The translations under genes were made by a program, and so were the position numbers. From assembly GCA_028112705.1 (NCBI GenBank), contig JAOGYN010000013.1, forward strand, positions 1 to 61,700: a DNA stretch of 61,700 nucleotides, in the 5' to 3' direction. The notes under the pieces were generated by a model. It searched no databases and had not been told where the DNA came from. It saw only the letters and a list, made by a program, of their open reading frames with translations. Origin of the DNA: GCA-002712045 sp028112705 (GTDB lineage: Bacteria; Pseudomonadota; Alphaproteobacteria; Rhodobacterales; Rhodobacteraceae). This document shows positions 50,368 through 59,323 of this stretch, in pieces (the stretch's first letter is position 1; each line of letters starts with the position of its first letter).

Positions 50368-52434
50368 GTGCGTGATCCAAAATACGATATTCTCTTTGAA
50401 CCTGTTAAGATAGGACCGGTCCAAACTCGCAATAGATTTTATCAAGTTCCTCATTGTAGTGGTATGGGATATCGCTATCCAAATGCTGAGGCAAGAATGC
50501 GTGGAATAAAAGCGGAGGGTGGATGGGGCGTTGTTTCAACTCAAGAAACTGAAATTCATCCAACATCTGATCTTTCTCCAGCAAATGAGGCGCGTCTTTG
50601 GGATGACAGTGATATCCCCAATTTAAAACTTATGTCAGATGCTGTTCATGCTCATGATAGCTTGGCTGCGATTCAATTGGTTCACGGAGGAATTAATGCG
50701 CCTAACCGGTATTCACGCCTCTCGCCGATGTCACCGTCCCACGCCGCTTTGTCAAATAATGATCCTTATCAAGCACGTGAAATGGACAAAGCGGATATAA
50801 AAGCTTTTCGAGGTTGGCACGTAGATGCAGCGAAACGTGCAAAAAAAGCAGGTTTTGATATAATTTATGTTTATGCTGGGCATGACATGACGTTGTTGCA
50901 ACATTTTTTATTGGCGCGTCATAATCATAGAGCTGATGAATATGGTGGTTCTTTTGAAAATCGTCTTAGATTATTCAGAGAAGTAATTGAGGATACTAAA
51001 TTGGCAGTTGGTGACGCTTGTGCAGTTGCCGTTCGCTTGGCTGTGGATGAATTGATGGGCGCTAAAGGCTTTCGTCACGAAATCGAGGGCAAAGATATCA
51101 TCGAGGCGCTTGCTGAAGAACCTGATTTATGGGATGTGAATTTAGCTGATTGGTCTAACGATAGTCAAACATCAAGATTTGCTAAAGAAGGCTATCAAGA
51201 ACCTTATACTGCATTTGTAAAATCGGTTACGACTAAGCCAGTGGTTGGGGTAGGGCGTTACACCTCTCCTGATAAAATGGTGGATTTAATTAAAAAAAAC
51301 CATTTGGACCTGATAGGAGCAGCTAGACCCTCAATAGCAGATCCATTCTTACCATTGAAAATTAGAGAAGGTCGTCTTGAAGAAATCAGGGAGTGCATTG
51401 GGTGCAATATTTGTGTGAGTGGCGACAATACGAATAGTCCAATGCGGTGCACACAAAATCCAACCGTTGGTGAGGAGTGGAGGCGTAACTGGCATCCAGA
51501 AATATTATTAAATACGCCCTCATCACAGAAGTACCTTATTATTGGAGGTGGTCCATCAGGTCTTGAGGCTGCAGTATCGTTAATTAAAAGTGGAAACGAT
51601 GTCGTGTTAGCTGATGGAGCCGACTATTGGGGTGGTCGAGTGACACTAGAAAGTAAATTGCCCGGCTTGGCTGAGTGGGCAAGAGTTCGAGATTGGCGGA
51701 TGTGGCAACTCCAACAGGTACCCAATGCAGAGTTATACCTTAACAGCCAACTAAGTTCAGAAGATGTTTTAAGTTATGGTATTGAAAATATTGTTTTGGC
51801 AACAGGTGCTAGTTGGCGTTCTGATGGCGTAGGGCGAGCACACCGGCAATCATTACAATATCTTGTTAATGATAGAAACTTTACTCCTGATGACGTCATG
51901 GTGGGCAAACTTTTGAAAGACAAAGCGACTGGTCCCATTGTGATATTTGATGACGATAGATTTTATATGGGAAGTATTGTTGCAGAAGTGGCAATAAATA
52001 CAGGTCGTAAAGTAGTTTTTGTGACCTCAACACCCAATGTTGCAGCCTGGTCTGAAAATACTTTAGAACAAGAACGTATTCAAGGTAGATTAATCAATAT
52101 TGGCGTAGAGATTATAACCTCTCATGAACTGTTTGATCAGCAAGATGATTTCCTGCAAATAATGTGTTCTTACTCAGGTAATATTCGTGAAATTCATTGT
52201 GATACCCTAATTTTGGTAACTTCACGTCTCCCAAATGATTTTTTATGGAAAGAGTTACTGGCCAAAAAACAAGATTGGAGTGATGCGGGAGTTAACACTG
52301 TAACACGTATTGGTGATTGTCTACAGCCGGGATTAATAGCCATGGCAGTTCAATCAGGTCATAATTATGTAAGAGAAATTATTGATAACAAGTCCAATGT
52401 ATTTAGTCGCGAAGATCAAAACTTTGCTAGATAG
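50368..52434 (+). CDS. TMADH/DMADH/DgcA-family flavoprotein with Fe-S cluster
   Basis: A 688-residue two-part flavoenzyme starting at GTG. The FMN barrel contains RNRFYQVPHC with Cys30 at the exact position that carries covalent 6-S-cysteinyl FMN in trimethylamine dehydrogenase. The 4Fe-4S cysteines lie in ECIGCNICVS (Cys343, 346, 349) and MRCTQNP. The C-terminal half holds dinucleotide domains (YLIIGGGPSGLEAAVSLI). Residue 60 is Glu rather than the Tyr of TMADH, and the position four after the third cysteine is Asp353 rather than Trp355. The aromatic bowl for trimethylamine is therefore gone. A dimethylamine, dimethylglycine or diamine-type substrate is more likely. It is monocistronic behind AAGGAGC. 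Confidence 0.87.
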   Translation: MRDPKYDILFEPVKIGPVQTRNRFYQVPHCSGMGYRYPNAEARMRGIKAEGGWGVVSTQETEIHPTSDLSPANEARLWDDSDIPNLKLMSDAVHAHDSLAAIQLVHGGINAPNRYSRLSPMSPSHAALSNNDPYQAREMDKADIKAFRGWHVDAAKRAKKAGFDIIYVYAGHDMTLLQHFLLARHNHRADEYGGSFENRLRLFREVIEDTKLAVGDACAVAVRLAVDELMGAKGFRHEIEGKDIIEALAEEPDLWDVNLADWSNDSQTSRFAKEGYQEPYTAFVKSVTTKPVVGVGRYTSPDKMVDLIKKNHLDLIGAARPSIADPFLPLKIREGRLEEIRECIGCNICVSGDNTNSPMRCTQNPTVGEEWRRNWHPEILLNTPSSQKYLIIGGGPSGLEAAVSLIKSGNDVVLADGADYWGGRVTLESKLPGLAEWARVRDWRMWQLQQVPNAELYLNSQLSSEDVLSYGIENIVLATGASWRSDGVGRAHRQSLQYLVNDRNFTPDDVMVGKLLKDKATGPIVIFDDDRFYMGSIVAEVAINTGRKVVFVTSTPNVAAWSENTLEQERIQGRLINIGVEIITSHELFDQQDDFLQIMCSYSGNIREIHCDTLILVTSRLPNDFLWKELLAKKQDWSDAGVNTVTRIGDCLQPGLIAMAVQSGHNYVREIIDNKSNVFSREDQNFAR

Positions 52435-52443
52435 TTATTAAAG

Positions 52444-53058
52444 TTATTTTATTTTAAACCAGCAGTATAAAAATTGTTGAGAGGTATCAAAAGGTGTTTG
52501 ATGGTACTCAATTTTACTGCCAAGTATTTGAAAATCTTCACCTAATTCTGCCATTAACTTAGTTTTGTCATATTTTATGGTGTTCAGGCCACTACATTTA
52601 TCAGGACCGTCTGGGCCAAAAGTTGCTATAATTGCTATACCATTTTTTTTAAGACTTCTCTTTAAATTCTGAAGGTATACCTTACGTTGGCTTTCTTCGG
52701 TTAAGAAGTGAAAAACAGCTCTATCGTGCCATAAGTCATATAAATTTTCTTCAATAGTAATTTTTGAAATATCACCAATTATTGTTTCTTTCGAAACTCG
52801 CAGCTCGCCAAGCCTTTGTAAGGTTTGTTTGAGTGCCTCCTTGGATATATCCAGCAAAGTTAAATTTTTGTATCCAATGTCGTGAAGATCATCCACCAAA
52901 TTTGATCTTCCAGCACCAATATCGATTATCGAACTTTCTTTTTTTGAGCAGTTTGTTTTTATTATTTCGAGGGATGTGTTTAGTCTATCAGCGTACCAGC
53001 TAACATTGTTAATACGTTTTGATCTGTAAACATCATTCCAAAAATTACTTTTGCTCAA
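52444..53058 (-). CDS. Class I SAM-dependent methyltransferase
   Basis: A 204-residue methyltransferase with SAM motif I SIIDIGAGRSNL and acidic strand LTLLDISKEAL, then LWHDRAVFHFL. The tail YHQTPFDTSQQFLYCWFKI is typical of small thiopurine/tellurite-resistance type methyltransferases. Acceptor unknown. It is convergent with the TMADH-family gene with only nine bases between stops. Confidence 0.82.
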   Translation of the reverse strand: MSKSNFWNDVYRSKRINNVSWYADRLNTSLEIIKTNCSKKESSIIDIGAGRSNLVDDLHDIGYKNLTLLDISKEALKQTLQRLGELRVSKETIIGDISKITIEENLYDLWHDRAVFHFLTEESQRKVYLQNLKRSLKKNGIAIIATFGPDGPDKCSGLNTIKYDKTKLMAELGEDFQILGSKIEYHQTPFDTSQQFLYCWFKIK

Positions 53059-53132
53059 AATAAATCTCCTAAACTCAATTAAGTTTCATATGATATAACA
53101 ATGTTAGTAAAGCATAATACTAATATAAGGTT

Positions 53133-54107
53133 TTAATACATCTTCTTTTTTCTGGCACGAGTTTCTTCGGTTGCTTTGGTAGAGCCGTCGTGAAAAGTCC
53201 CAAACCAACGATCCCAAGGCATTTCCTGATTTCCATAATTACATTCGAAGTATCTATGGTGAAGCTGATGGTAAAATGTTCCTAGAGCCAATTGTTTTTT
53301 ATCTTTTATTAGCAAATCTTCATAACCTGCGTGGGTCATTGCTGCTCCAGGAGCATTATAAATGACGTGATAAATTACATGAATTGGATGCGAAGCAATG
53401 ATCCAGTGAATACAAATAGAGGATAGGTATAGAAGGTGCTCTACTGGATGCATTGATAGTCCTGACCAGGGACCAATGTTAATATTCCTATGATGTAGAG
53501 AGTGGTAACGCTTATAAAAAAATGGATAATGAAGTAACCGATGGATCCAATAGAAATGAAATGCTGACCAAACTGGTAATAGTATAAATATTGCAAGAAA
53601 CCATATCGGATTATTGTTAAAACTATTGATTGGGGTATAACCATTAGCCATTAACCAAATCGTTATTACATGAAAAGCCGTAACCAGAAAAACACCACTT
53701 GTAAGAGACCAAAACATATTATCTTTTACTTGGTCTGAAAATAAAAAATTCTTATTATTTTTGGTTAAATCTCGTTTGTCAAATTTTAGCTCGTTGCCTT
53801 GGTTTTTTCGGATATAGAGAAAATAATGCAATGATCCTGCAACAAGAACCATCAATGTAAGATTTATAAAATAAGTTTTTAGAATCCAGCCATAATGAAA
53901 GGTCTTGGCATCTTCTAAAGAGGGGTAAACAAAAAACCATAGTGCGGTAGCTGCTATAACCATAAGCACTCGTTCTGATAAAGAGAGCCAGTTTTTATAA
54001 AACCATTTTAATAAAAATATTGGTTCATTAAGATGAGTGAAGGGAGAAGGATCCGCCAATGGTAAATCTGGATGATAATTCCATTCCTTTGATTTATTTT
54101 CATCCAT
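53133..54107 (-). CDS. Sterol desaturase/fatty acid hydroxylase-family membrane oxygenase
   Basis: A 324-residue membrane diiron protein. Histidine clusters are HRLLH, HSLHHRN and HQLHHRYFE, plus a His in THAGYED, with four or more hydrophobic helices before and between them. The family hydroxylates or desaturates lipids at the membrane using O2. Alphaproteobacterial members include carotenoid and ornithine-lipid hydroxylases. The substrate is unknown. The gene stands between a methyltransferase gene and a glyoxalase-like gene on the same strand. Confidence 0.85.
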   Translation of the reverse strand: MDENKSKEWNYHPDLPLADPSPFTHLNEPIFLLKWFYKNWLSLSERVLMVIAATALWFFVYPSLEDAKTFHYGWILKTYFINLTLMVLVAGSLHYFLYIRKNQGNELKFDKRDLTKNNKNFLFSDQVKDNMFWSLTSGVFLVTAFHVITIWLMANGYTPINSFNNNPIWFLAIFILLPVWSAFHFYWIHRLLHYPFFYKRYHSLHHRNINIGPWSGLSMHPVEHLLYLSSICIHWIIASHPIHVIYHVIYNAPGAAMTHAGYEDLLIKDKKQLALGTFYHQLHHRYFECNYGNQEMPWDRWFGTFHDGSTKATEETRARKKKMY

Positions 54108-54146
54108 ACTTGTACCTGCTAAATTAGATATTTCCGGTTACATATT

Positions 54147-54650
54147 TTAATCGTGAGAGATTTTGTCTCGCCCATCAACCCTTATATAATCCTCGCCAGC
54201 TCCAAAACTCTCACCTTTTTTAAGTAAACCTGCGCCAGGTATGAAATTGACTTCTAAACGTATGCCATCAGGGTCTTCAAATAATACATAATAATAGCCT
54301 GGTGCCCAATCTCTTTCTTCTGGTCCTCGAATAATTTTTGCTCCCAGTTTGGTCGCTAACTTGGCTGTCTTATCTACATCTTCTTTTGATCTAGCCCTCA
54401 GGCATAGATGATGCAATCCAACACGATATTGTTGAAACCGTTCATCTGAAAATTCTTGATCACATTTGCGAATACCAATTGCTGTTCTAGCGCCGACGTG
54501 ATAGCAGAAATCTTCTCCATCATGGACTAATGACATGCCAAACTGTGATAAAAGACCTTTGTAAAAGTGGCGTGCTTTATCAAATTGACTGACCGTCAAT
54601 ATTACGTGTGCCATTCCATTTATTTCGATTTGATTGTCATCTTTGCTCAT
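54147..54650 (-). CDS. VOC-superfamily (glyoxalase/dioxygenase-fold) protein
   Basis: A 167-residue single VOC protein with INGMAHVILTVSQFDKARHFY at the start, GLHHLCLRARSKEDVDKTA in the middle, and VLFEDPDGIRLEVNFIPG. The candidate metal ligands are His in MAHVILT, His in LHHLCL and Glu in RLEVNF. Members isomerise or cleave small molecules or bind drugs. It overlaps the glutathione transferase gene by four bases, so it may handle a glutathione conjugate. Confidence 0.83.
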   Translation of the reverse strand: MSKDDNQIEINGMAHVILTVSQFDKARHFYKGLLSQFGMSLVHDGEDFCYHVGARTAIGIRKCDQEFSDERFQQYRVGLHHLCLRARSKEDVDKTAKLATKLGAKIIRGPEERDWAPGYYYVLFEDPDGIRLEVNFIPGAGLLKKGESFGAGEDYIRVDGRDKISHD

Positions 54651-55309
54651 ATTGTGGTCATCGCACTACCAAAAGATTTAACTGCATCTGCACGACCTGG
54701 AGATGGGGGGATATTTAACCCCCGATCACAGGCAGGGCGAGCGCGCATTTGCTCCATCCATCGTTCAAGCTCATTTAAGCCATCCGTTGGAACACGTGCC
54801 CAGCGATGGCTTCGTATCCACGACCAATTAGAAATATCAGCAATGGAGAAATCATCTGTTAACCAAGTTCGTCCTTCTAGCCTGATATTTAAGACCTCAT
54901 ATAAACGGCGAGTTTCATTGTGATAACGGGCTCTGGCTTCTGGTACATCAGTGGAAAAGTATCGCTCAAACACTACAGCTTGACCCTGCATCGGTCCAAT
55001 ACCGCTGGCTTGAAACATGAGCCACTGCATAACTTCTTGGCGCTGGACACCCTTTTTGGGAAGTAGTTCGCCTGTTTTCTCAGCTAAATAAAATAGAATA
55101 GCATTTGAATCAAAAATAATGATTCCATCTGCATCATGATCTACGATAACGGGGATGCGTCCATTCGGATTCATTTTAAGAAAAGGAGGTTTGTGCTGAT
55201 CACCGGCAGCTAAGTCAACATTTTTAACTGTGTAATCCAGTGAGAGTTCTTCAAGAACCATTGCGGCTTTCCAGCCATTTGGCGTTGGGGAAGTATATAA
55301 GTCTATCAT
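54647..55309 (-). CDS. Glutathione S-transferase
   Basis: A 220-residue GST from ATG 55309 (MIDLYTSPTPNGWKAAM). The N-terminal thioredoxin-like part has the active-site segment SPTPNGWK, PNGRIPVIVD and DSNAILFYLAEK. The C-terminal helical part has WLTDDFSIADISNWSWI. It resembles YghU/YfcG-type transferases that reduce disulfides or conjugate electrophiles. A TTG four codons upstream is less likely. It is coupled to the VOC gene and is divergent from the HCCA-isomerase-like gene. Confidence 0.87.
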   Translation of the reverse strand: MIDLYTSPTPNGWKAAMVLEELSLDYTVKNVDLAAGDQHKPPFLKMNPNGRIPVIVDHDADGIIIFDSNAILFYLAEKTGELLPKKGVQRQEVMQWLMFQASGIGPMQGQAVVFERYFSTDVPEARARYHNETRRLYEVLNIRLEGRTWLTDDFSIADISNWSWIRSHRWARVPTDGLNELERWMEQMRARPACDRGLNIPPSPGRADAVKSFGSAMTTI

Positions 55310-55402
55310 TATAATTACCAACCTTTTTTAACTGGACAAAATCTTAAGTAACATGACACATTTGGAGAAATGATCAACGATCAAATATTGGAGGTTTTCA
55401 CC

Positions 55403-56035
55403 ATGACTGAAATCAAATGGTATTTTGATTTTATATCGCCTTTTGCATATTTACAGATGGCGCAATTTTCTAAATTACCTAACAGTATCAAGATTAAACC
55501 AATTCCGGTTGTTTTTGGGGGATTGTTAGCTAGCTGGGGTCAGCTCGGACCAGCTGAAATCCCTCCAAAGCGGCAATTTGTTTATCGTTTCTTTCAATGG
55601 AATGCTGATCGTTTAGCTGTTCCATTTAAAATGCCAGCACGTCATCCATTTAATCCACTCTCGTCACTTAGACTTTGTATTGCGTCGGGGGGAAAAATAG
55701 AACAAGTGCGCGCGGTTTATGATTTAATATATGGGCAAGGCATTCAACCGGATACTCCAGAAGGTCTTCAAAAAATGGAACAGGTATTAGAAGTTGCAAA
55801 TCCAGAATTAATTATAAAGAATTCTGAGATAAAGAAGATACTTCGTAGTAACACTGAAAATGCAGTGAAGGACGGTGTTTTTGGTGTACCTAGCTTTGTA
55901 GTAAACGGGGAAGTATTTTGGGGTGGTGACTCGACTGATATGATGCTTGATTTTTTTAACAACCCTAAGCTTTTCCAGACACCTGAAATGAAGAGAATTT
56001 CTGAAATGCCAATGGGTGTAATACGAAATAAATAA
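55403..56035 (+). CDS. DsbA-family 2-hydroxychromene-2-carboxylate isomerase-like protein
   Basis: A 210-residue kappa-class GST-like protein. The start is ATG 55403, eight bases after GGAGG, not the upstream ATG at 55370. Motifs are WYFDFISPFAYLQ (Ser in place of the DsbA cysteine pair) and GVFGVPSFVVNGEVFWGGD. It uses glutathione for isomerisation of aromatic intermediates, and the neighbouring GST and VOC genes support a glutathione-dependent detoxification group. Confidence 0.87.
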   Translation: MTEIKWYFDFISPFAYLQMAQFSKLPNSIKIKPIPVVFGGLLASWGQLGPAEIPPKRQFVYRFFQWNADRLAVPFKMPARHPFNPLSSLRLCIASGGKIEQVRAVYDLIYGQGIQPDTPEGLQKMEQVLEVANPELIIKNSEIKKILRSNTENAVKDGVFGVPSFVVNGEVFWGGDSTDMMLDFFNNPKLFQTPEMKRISEMPMGVIRNK

Positions 56036-56168
56036 TTAATAATCTTGTAATATGTATTTTCTCCCTCTGTGAGTTTGATTTGTTACCAATGCATATTTAG
56101 TGAGGGCTCAAGGTTTTAATTTACCATTTGTCCTCTAAACTTAGATTGTAAGAAAAGTCCTTTTACAC

Positions 56169-56197
56169 TTGACGTATCATTTCACGCAGATTATCCA
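56169..56197 (+). promoter_or_regulatory. Predicted sigma-70 promoter of tRNA-Met
   Basis: TTGACG (56169-56174) and TATCCA (56192-56197) are separated by 17 bases and end 12 bases before the tRNA. Confidence 0.5.
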
Positions 56198-56209
56198 CAC
56201 ACACGGTTT

Positions 56210-56286
56210 GGCGAGGTAGCTCAGTTGGTTAGAGCAGCGGAATCATAATCCGGAGGTCGGTGGTTCAAGTCCACTTCTCGCTACCA
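56210..56286 (+). tRNA. tRNA-Met (CAT), elongator type
   Basis: A 77-base cloverleaf: acceptor GGCGAGG/TCTCGCT, D arm GCTC...GAGC, anticodon loop ATCATAA (CAT), T arm GGTGG TTCAAGT CCACT, encoded CCA. It closely follows alphaproteobacterial elongator tRNA-Met. G27 faces G43 at the top of the anticodon stem, a mismatch where relatives have G-C. Confidence 0.92.
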
Positions 56287-56629
56287 AACCGCCTTACCTC
56301 TCGTTTTATAACGCTCTATACAAAGACTGCCTAGAACAGCCAACCTGTTGAGCTATGAAGTAGCACCCAAACCCTCTGAATGTAGGGTTTTTATTGTGTC
56401 TGTATTGATTGCTTTCTTACTAACGTTATAAACTCGCTAAATTAAGGTTTGACCACAAAATTTTATAATCATTCTTTGAACATTACTTTGTAAACTGTTG
56501 CATAATTAACCGCTGCTGTTGAATTAGTTAATTAAGCAATTGTAGAACTTTTGAAATAGGAGATCCTGTTTGGTGGGTAAGTTTATTTGTGTTGTAAATA
56601 AAACATTAATTATCAGAGGGATGAGCATC
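56287..56629. other. 343-bp gap after tRNA-Met holding a terminator
   Basis: The only structure I can support is the hairpin at 56369-56393. No coding frame is convincing, and no integrase or duplicated tRNA 3' end is visible, so there is no sign of an integrated element. Confidence 0.5.
56369..56393 (+). terminator. Rho-independent terminator downstream of tRNA-Met
   Basis: AAACCCT (56369-56375) pairs with AGGGTTT (56384-56390) around an 8-base loop, followed by further T residues. It suits termination of the tRNA transcript. Confidence 0.75.
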
Positions 56630-57418
56630 TTATATTGTTATTGTACCTTTTAAATAGAATTTAGATTTACCTCCAATTTCAACTCTTTGAGGCATTAATT
56701 TACAGGATAGTTCTCCTCCTCTTTCTGAGCACTGATACGCTAATAATGTATCTTTTTTTAAGACCTTTGCCCAATATGGTGTTAATAAAGTGTGAGCTGA
56801 ACCAGTCACATGATCTTCATTCATGCCCGTTTGAGGCGCAAAGAAACGAGAAACAAAATCCACTTTATCACCGACTGCGCTTATAATCACACCCCTACAC
56901 TTTAGTTTTGAGATTTTACTAAAGTCAGGCTTTATAGATTTGATTACAGTTTCACTTTTAAAAATAGCTAAATAGTCATCTTTTCCTTTGAATAAACCTT
57001 CAGGTTTTAGAGTTAAGGCTTCATTGATTAATTTAGTTATCTTGACAGGTTTTGGTACATCTCTTGGGAAATCAAGAAATATTTTATCGTGATGCTTAAA
57101 TGATTTCAGGATTCCACTTCTTGAACTGAACAATATTTCATGTTCATCTTTTGCTAAATATTCGTCAAAAAGAACTCGAGACGTTGCAAGAGTTGCGTGT
57201 CCACACAAATCAACTTCGGTCATTGGAGTAAACCACCTTAATTCATAAGGATATGTATTTAAGTTTACAAAAGCAGTTTCTGCAAGGTTATTTTCCATCG
57301 CAATTGATTGCATTTTCTCGTCAGGTAACCATTCATATAAAGGGCAAACTGCAGCCGGATTTCCTGTGAATACTTTTTCTGCAAAGGCATCTACTTGGTA
57401 AATTTTTATTTGGTTCAT
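56630..57418 (-). CDS. PhzF-family isomerase/epimerase-like protein
   Basis: A 262-residue protein with the PhzF start IYQVDAFAEKVFTGNPAAVC, the conserved Glu47 in NNLAETAFVN, RWFTPMTEVDLCGHATLA, and DHVTGSAHTLLTPYW. The family catalyses proton shifts (for example trans-2,3-dihydro-3-hydroxyanthranilate isomerase). Most members are of unknown substrate. It stands alone. Confidence 0.88.
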   Translation of the reverse strand: MNQIKIYQVDAFAEKVFTGNPAAVCPLYEWLPDEKMQSIAMENNLAETAFVNLNTYPYELRWFTPMTEVDLCGHATLATSRVLFDEYLAKDEHEILFSSRSGILKSFKHHDKIFLDFPRDVPKPVKITKLINEALTLKPEGLFKGKDDYLAIFKSETVIKSIKPDFSKISKLKCRGVIISAVGDKVDFVSRFFAPQTGMNEDHVTGSAHTLLTPYWAKVLKKDTLLAYQCSERGGELSCKLMPQRVEIGGKSKFYLKGTITI

Positions 57419-57525
57419 AGATCTCTAGCCCCTCTAGTTTTATTCGTTCTTATCAATCTTCATCTTCATGTCGAAAGATAAGTGCCGCACCCATCAATTG
57501 TTTGGGTTGATTTATTATTTATTTT

Positions 57526-57831
57526 TTAAATTAATTCTATCCAAGTTTCGCTAGTTTCTCCGTCAAGACATTCTATTACGGTATTCATGAATTTACTACC
57601 TTCGGCTCGGGGTGGTTTTAACATGTAATTTTCATAGTCCTCTTTATATCTCCACTTCTCCCAAAGATGCCAGACTACCGTTCCGACGTCGCTTTCAGAA
57701 AACCCATGTTCTGCTGAAATAAATCCATTCATAGTTTTTGTATATGGTAATCCTAATTCAGATTTAAGTAACGAAGCCCACGTATCTTTTTTCTCCTTCC
57801 TGATAGGAAATTGAATAAGTAATTGAGGCAT
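57526..57831 (-). CDS. Small dimeric alpha/beta-barrel (ABM-like) protein
   Basis: A 101-residue protein with the outline of antibiotic-biosynthesis-monooxygenase/quinol monooxygenase proteins: beta-strand VVWHLWEKWRYKEDYENYM followed by RAEGSKFMNTVIECLDG. These form ferredoxin-like dimers. The resemblance is by pattern and length only, so catalysis is not claimed. It is transcribed toward the PhzF gene. Confidence 0.6.
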   Translation of the reverse strand: MPQLLIQFPIRKEKKDTWASLLKSELGLPYTKTMNGFISAEHGFSESDVGTVVWHLWEKWRYKEDYENYMLKPPRAEGSKFMNTVIECLDGETSETWIELI

Positions 57832-57873
57832 GAGTAGTGCTCCTTAATTGGTTGTTTTAATAAATACAGGTGC

Positions 57874-57895
57874 AAAAATACTTGCAAGTATTTTT
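57874..57895. promoter_or_regulatory. Perfect 22-bp palindrome
   Basis: The core TACTTGCAAGTA is extended to 11 matching bases per arm, in the divergent region between the ABM-like gene and the GcvT-like gene. It could be an operator for either gene. A terminator is less likely because no gene is transcribed into it. Confidence 0.45.
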
Positions 57896-58085
57896 TCCTA
57901 CTCAAAGGTTATTTTGTGCTTAAATCTCAGTTTAATAATGAATTTTAGTGGAGCTCATTTGAAAAGTGTTTGTTAAAATCTCTGATCTATTATTAACATT
58001 GACGGGAAATGATTTATCAATGATACATTTTTTGAATTAAAACAAAATAGAAACATAAGTACGGCTAAGATGAAATGGATGTGGC

Positions 58086-59252
58086 ATGACTAATTTACAA
58101 GAAGAATCTGATTTTGAAAATACTGTTGAGATTAGTGCACGGCGTTTTGAAGAATCTCCTTTTATTGAATGCCATGACACCTCCAAAATGATACGAGGTG
58201 TTTATGCCGGGAGGTTTTTTGCTGTTCATAATGGTGAAGATTATTTGGCAAAATATTGGACTTTAAGACGAAAAGCTTTGATTTTTGATGTTCCCGAAAA
58301 GCCAGTAGAAATTTCTGGCCCCGATGCAATCCCATTTTTAGAAAAGGTTTTAACTCGTAAAGTATCGAATATGAGGGAGGGTCGGGGGTACTATGCTCTT
58401 GCATGTACGCCAAAGGGTGGCATTTTTATGGATGGAGTTGTTTTTAAGCTTGCCGAAAATAAGTATTGGTATGTTCAGGCGGATGGTCCCTTTGAAACGT
58501 GGCTCTTGGCTCATACTACTGGGTTTGATGTTGAAATTTCTGATCCTCATTCGCGTGTTTTGCAAATACAAGGACCGGCTTCGATCGATATCATGCATAA
58601 TGCTTCTGCTGGAAACATTGGTGAGGAGATGGGTTATTTCAAATCAGGATACTTTGATATCGGAGGGCAAAACCTTTACGTATCAAGAACAGGATTTACA
58701 AATGAATTGGGTTTTGAGATTTATTCTGATGGTTCAAACACAGATCATATTGCTCTTTGGAACTATCTTATGGAGGCTGGCAAACCACATGGTTTGGAGT
58801 TCTCATCAACGCGCGCGATGACAATTAGAAGAATAGAAGGCGGTATACTTGGTAATACTATAGATATGGATGAAACGATGACCCCATATGAGGCTGGTCT
58901 TGGTTTGTTTGTTGATATGGAAAAAGGTGATTTTGTCGGTCGTGATGCTTTAGTTGATAGAGATAAACGCCCATTATTATTTGGTTTGACTTGTGAGGGG
59001 GCGACGCCAACCTCGAGTAGCGAAATTATGGATGGAACAAAGGTTGTCGGAAATATCACAGCGGGTGTTCCTTCTCCGACACTTGGGGTTGGAATAGGAT
59101 ATGCTAGATTTCATTATCAAGATAATTGGGTGGGGCGAGAAATGGTCCTCCGTCTGACTGATGGCGCCAGTTATCCCTGCAATATAGTTGAGTTACCATT
59201 TTTTGATAAGGAACGACAGATCGTGAGAGGTTTAGATCGTAATATCCCTTGA
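58086..59252 (+). CDS. GcvT-family (aminomethyltransferase-like) tetrahydrofolate-dependent demethylase
   Basis: A 388-residue GcvT-fold protein: KALIFDVPEKPVEISGPDAI, YYALACTPKGGIFMDGVVFK, SRTGFTNELGFEIYSDG, GLGLFVDMEKGDFVGRDAL. The family moves one-carbon units to tetrahydrofolate. Members include T-protein, DMSP demethylase DmdA and domains of dimethylglycine or sarcosine demethylases. DmdA-specific features are not clear to me, so it is called only at family level. The next gene is a Rieske oxygenase, and an MttB gene is convergent, so a methylated osmolyte is the likely substrate. Confidence 0.85.
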   Translation: MTNLQEESDFENTVEISARRFEESPFIECHDTSKMIRGVYAGRFFAVHNGEDYLAKYWTLRRKALIFDVPEKPVEISGPDAIPFLEKVLTRKVSNMREGRGYYALACTPKGGIFMDGVVFKLAENKYWYVQADGPFETWLLAHTTGFDVEISDPHSRVLQIQGPASIDIMHNASAGNIGEEMGYFKSGYFDIGGQNLYVSRTGFTNELGFEIYSDGSNTDHIALWNYLMEAGKPHGLEFSSTRAMTIRRIEGGILGNTIDMDETMTPYEAGLGLFVDMEKGDFVGRDALVDRDKRPLLFGLTCEGATPTSSSEIMDGTKVVGNITAGVPSPTLGVGIGYARFHYQDNWVGREMVLRLTDGASYPCNIVELPFFDKERQIVRGLDRNIP

Positions 59253-59323
59253 TTTAATTAAGCTCAGAAATAAGTTAATTCTTTCACTTGCTAAATACTA
59301 GAAATTATATTTATCGTTAATTT

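Noticed and set aside
56320..56366. Second tRNA or tRNA fragment downstream of tRNA-Met
   Set aside because: A D-arm-like stretch is visible on the minus strand, but no cloverleaf can be closed.
58086..59252. DMSP demethylase DmdA
   Set aside because: It belongs to the GcvT family but lacks features I can tie to DmdA; kept at family level.
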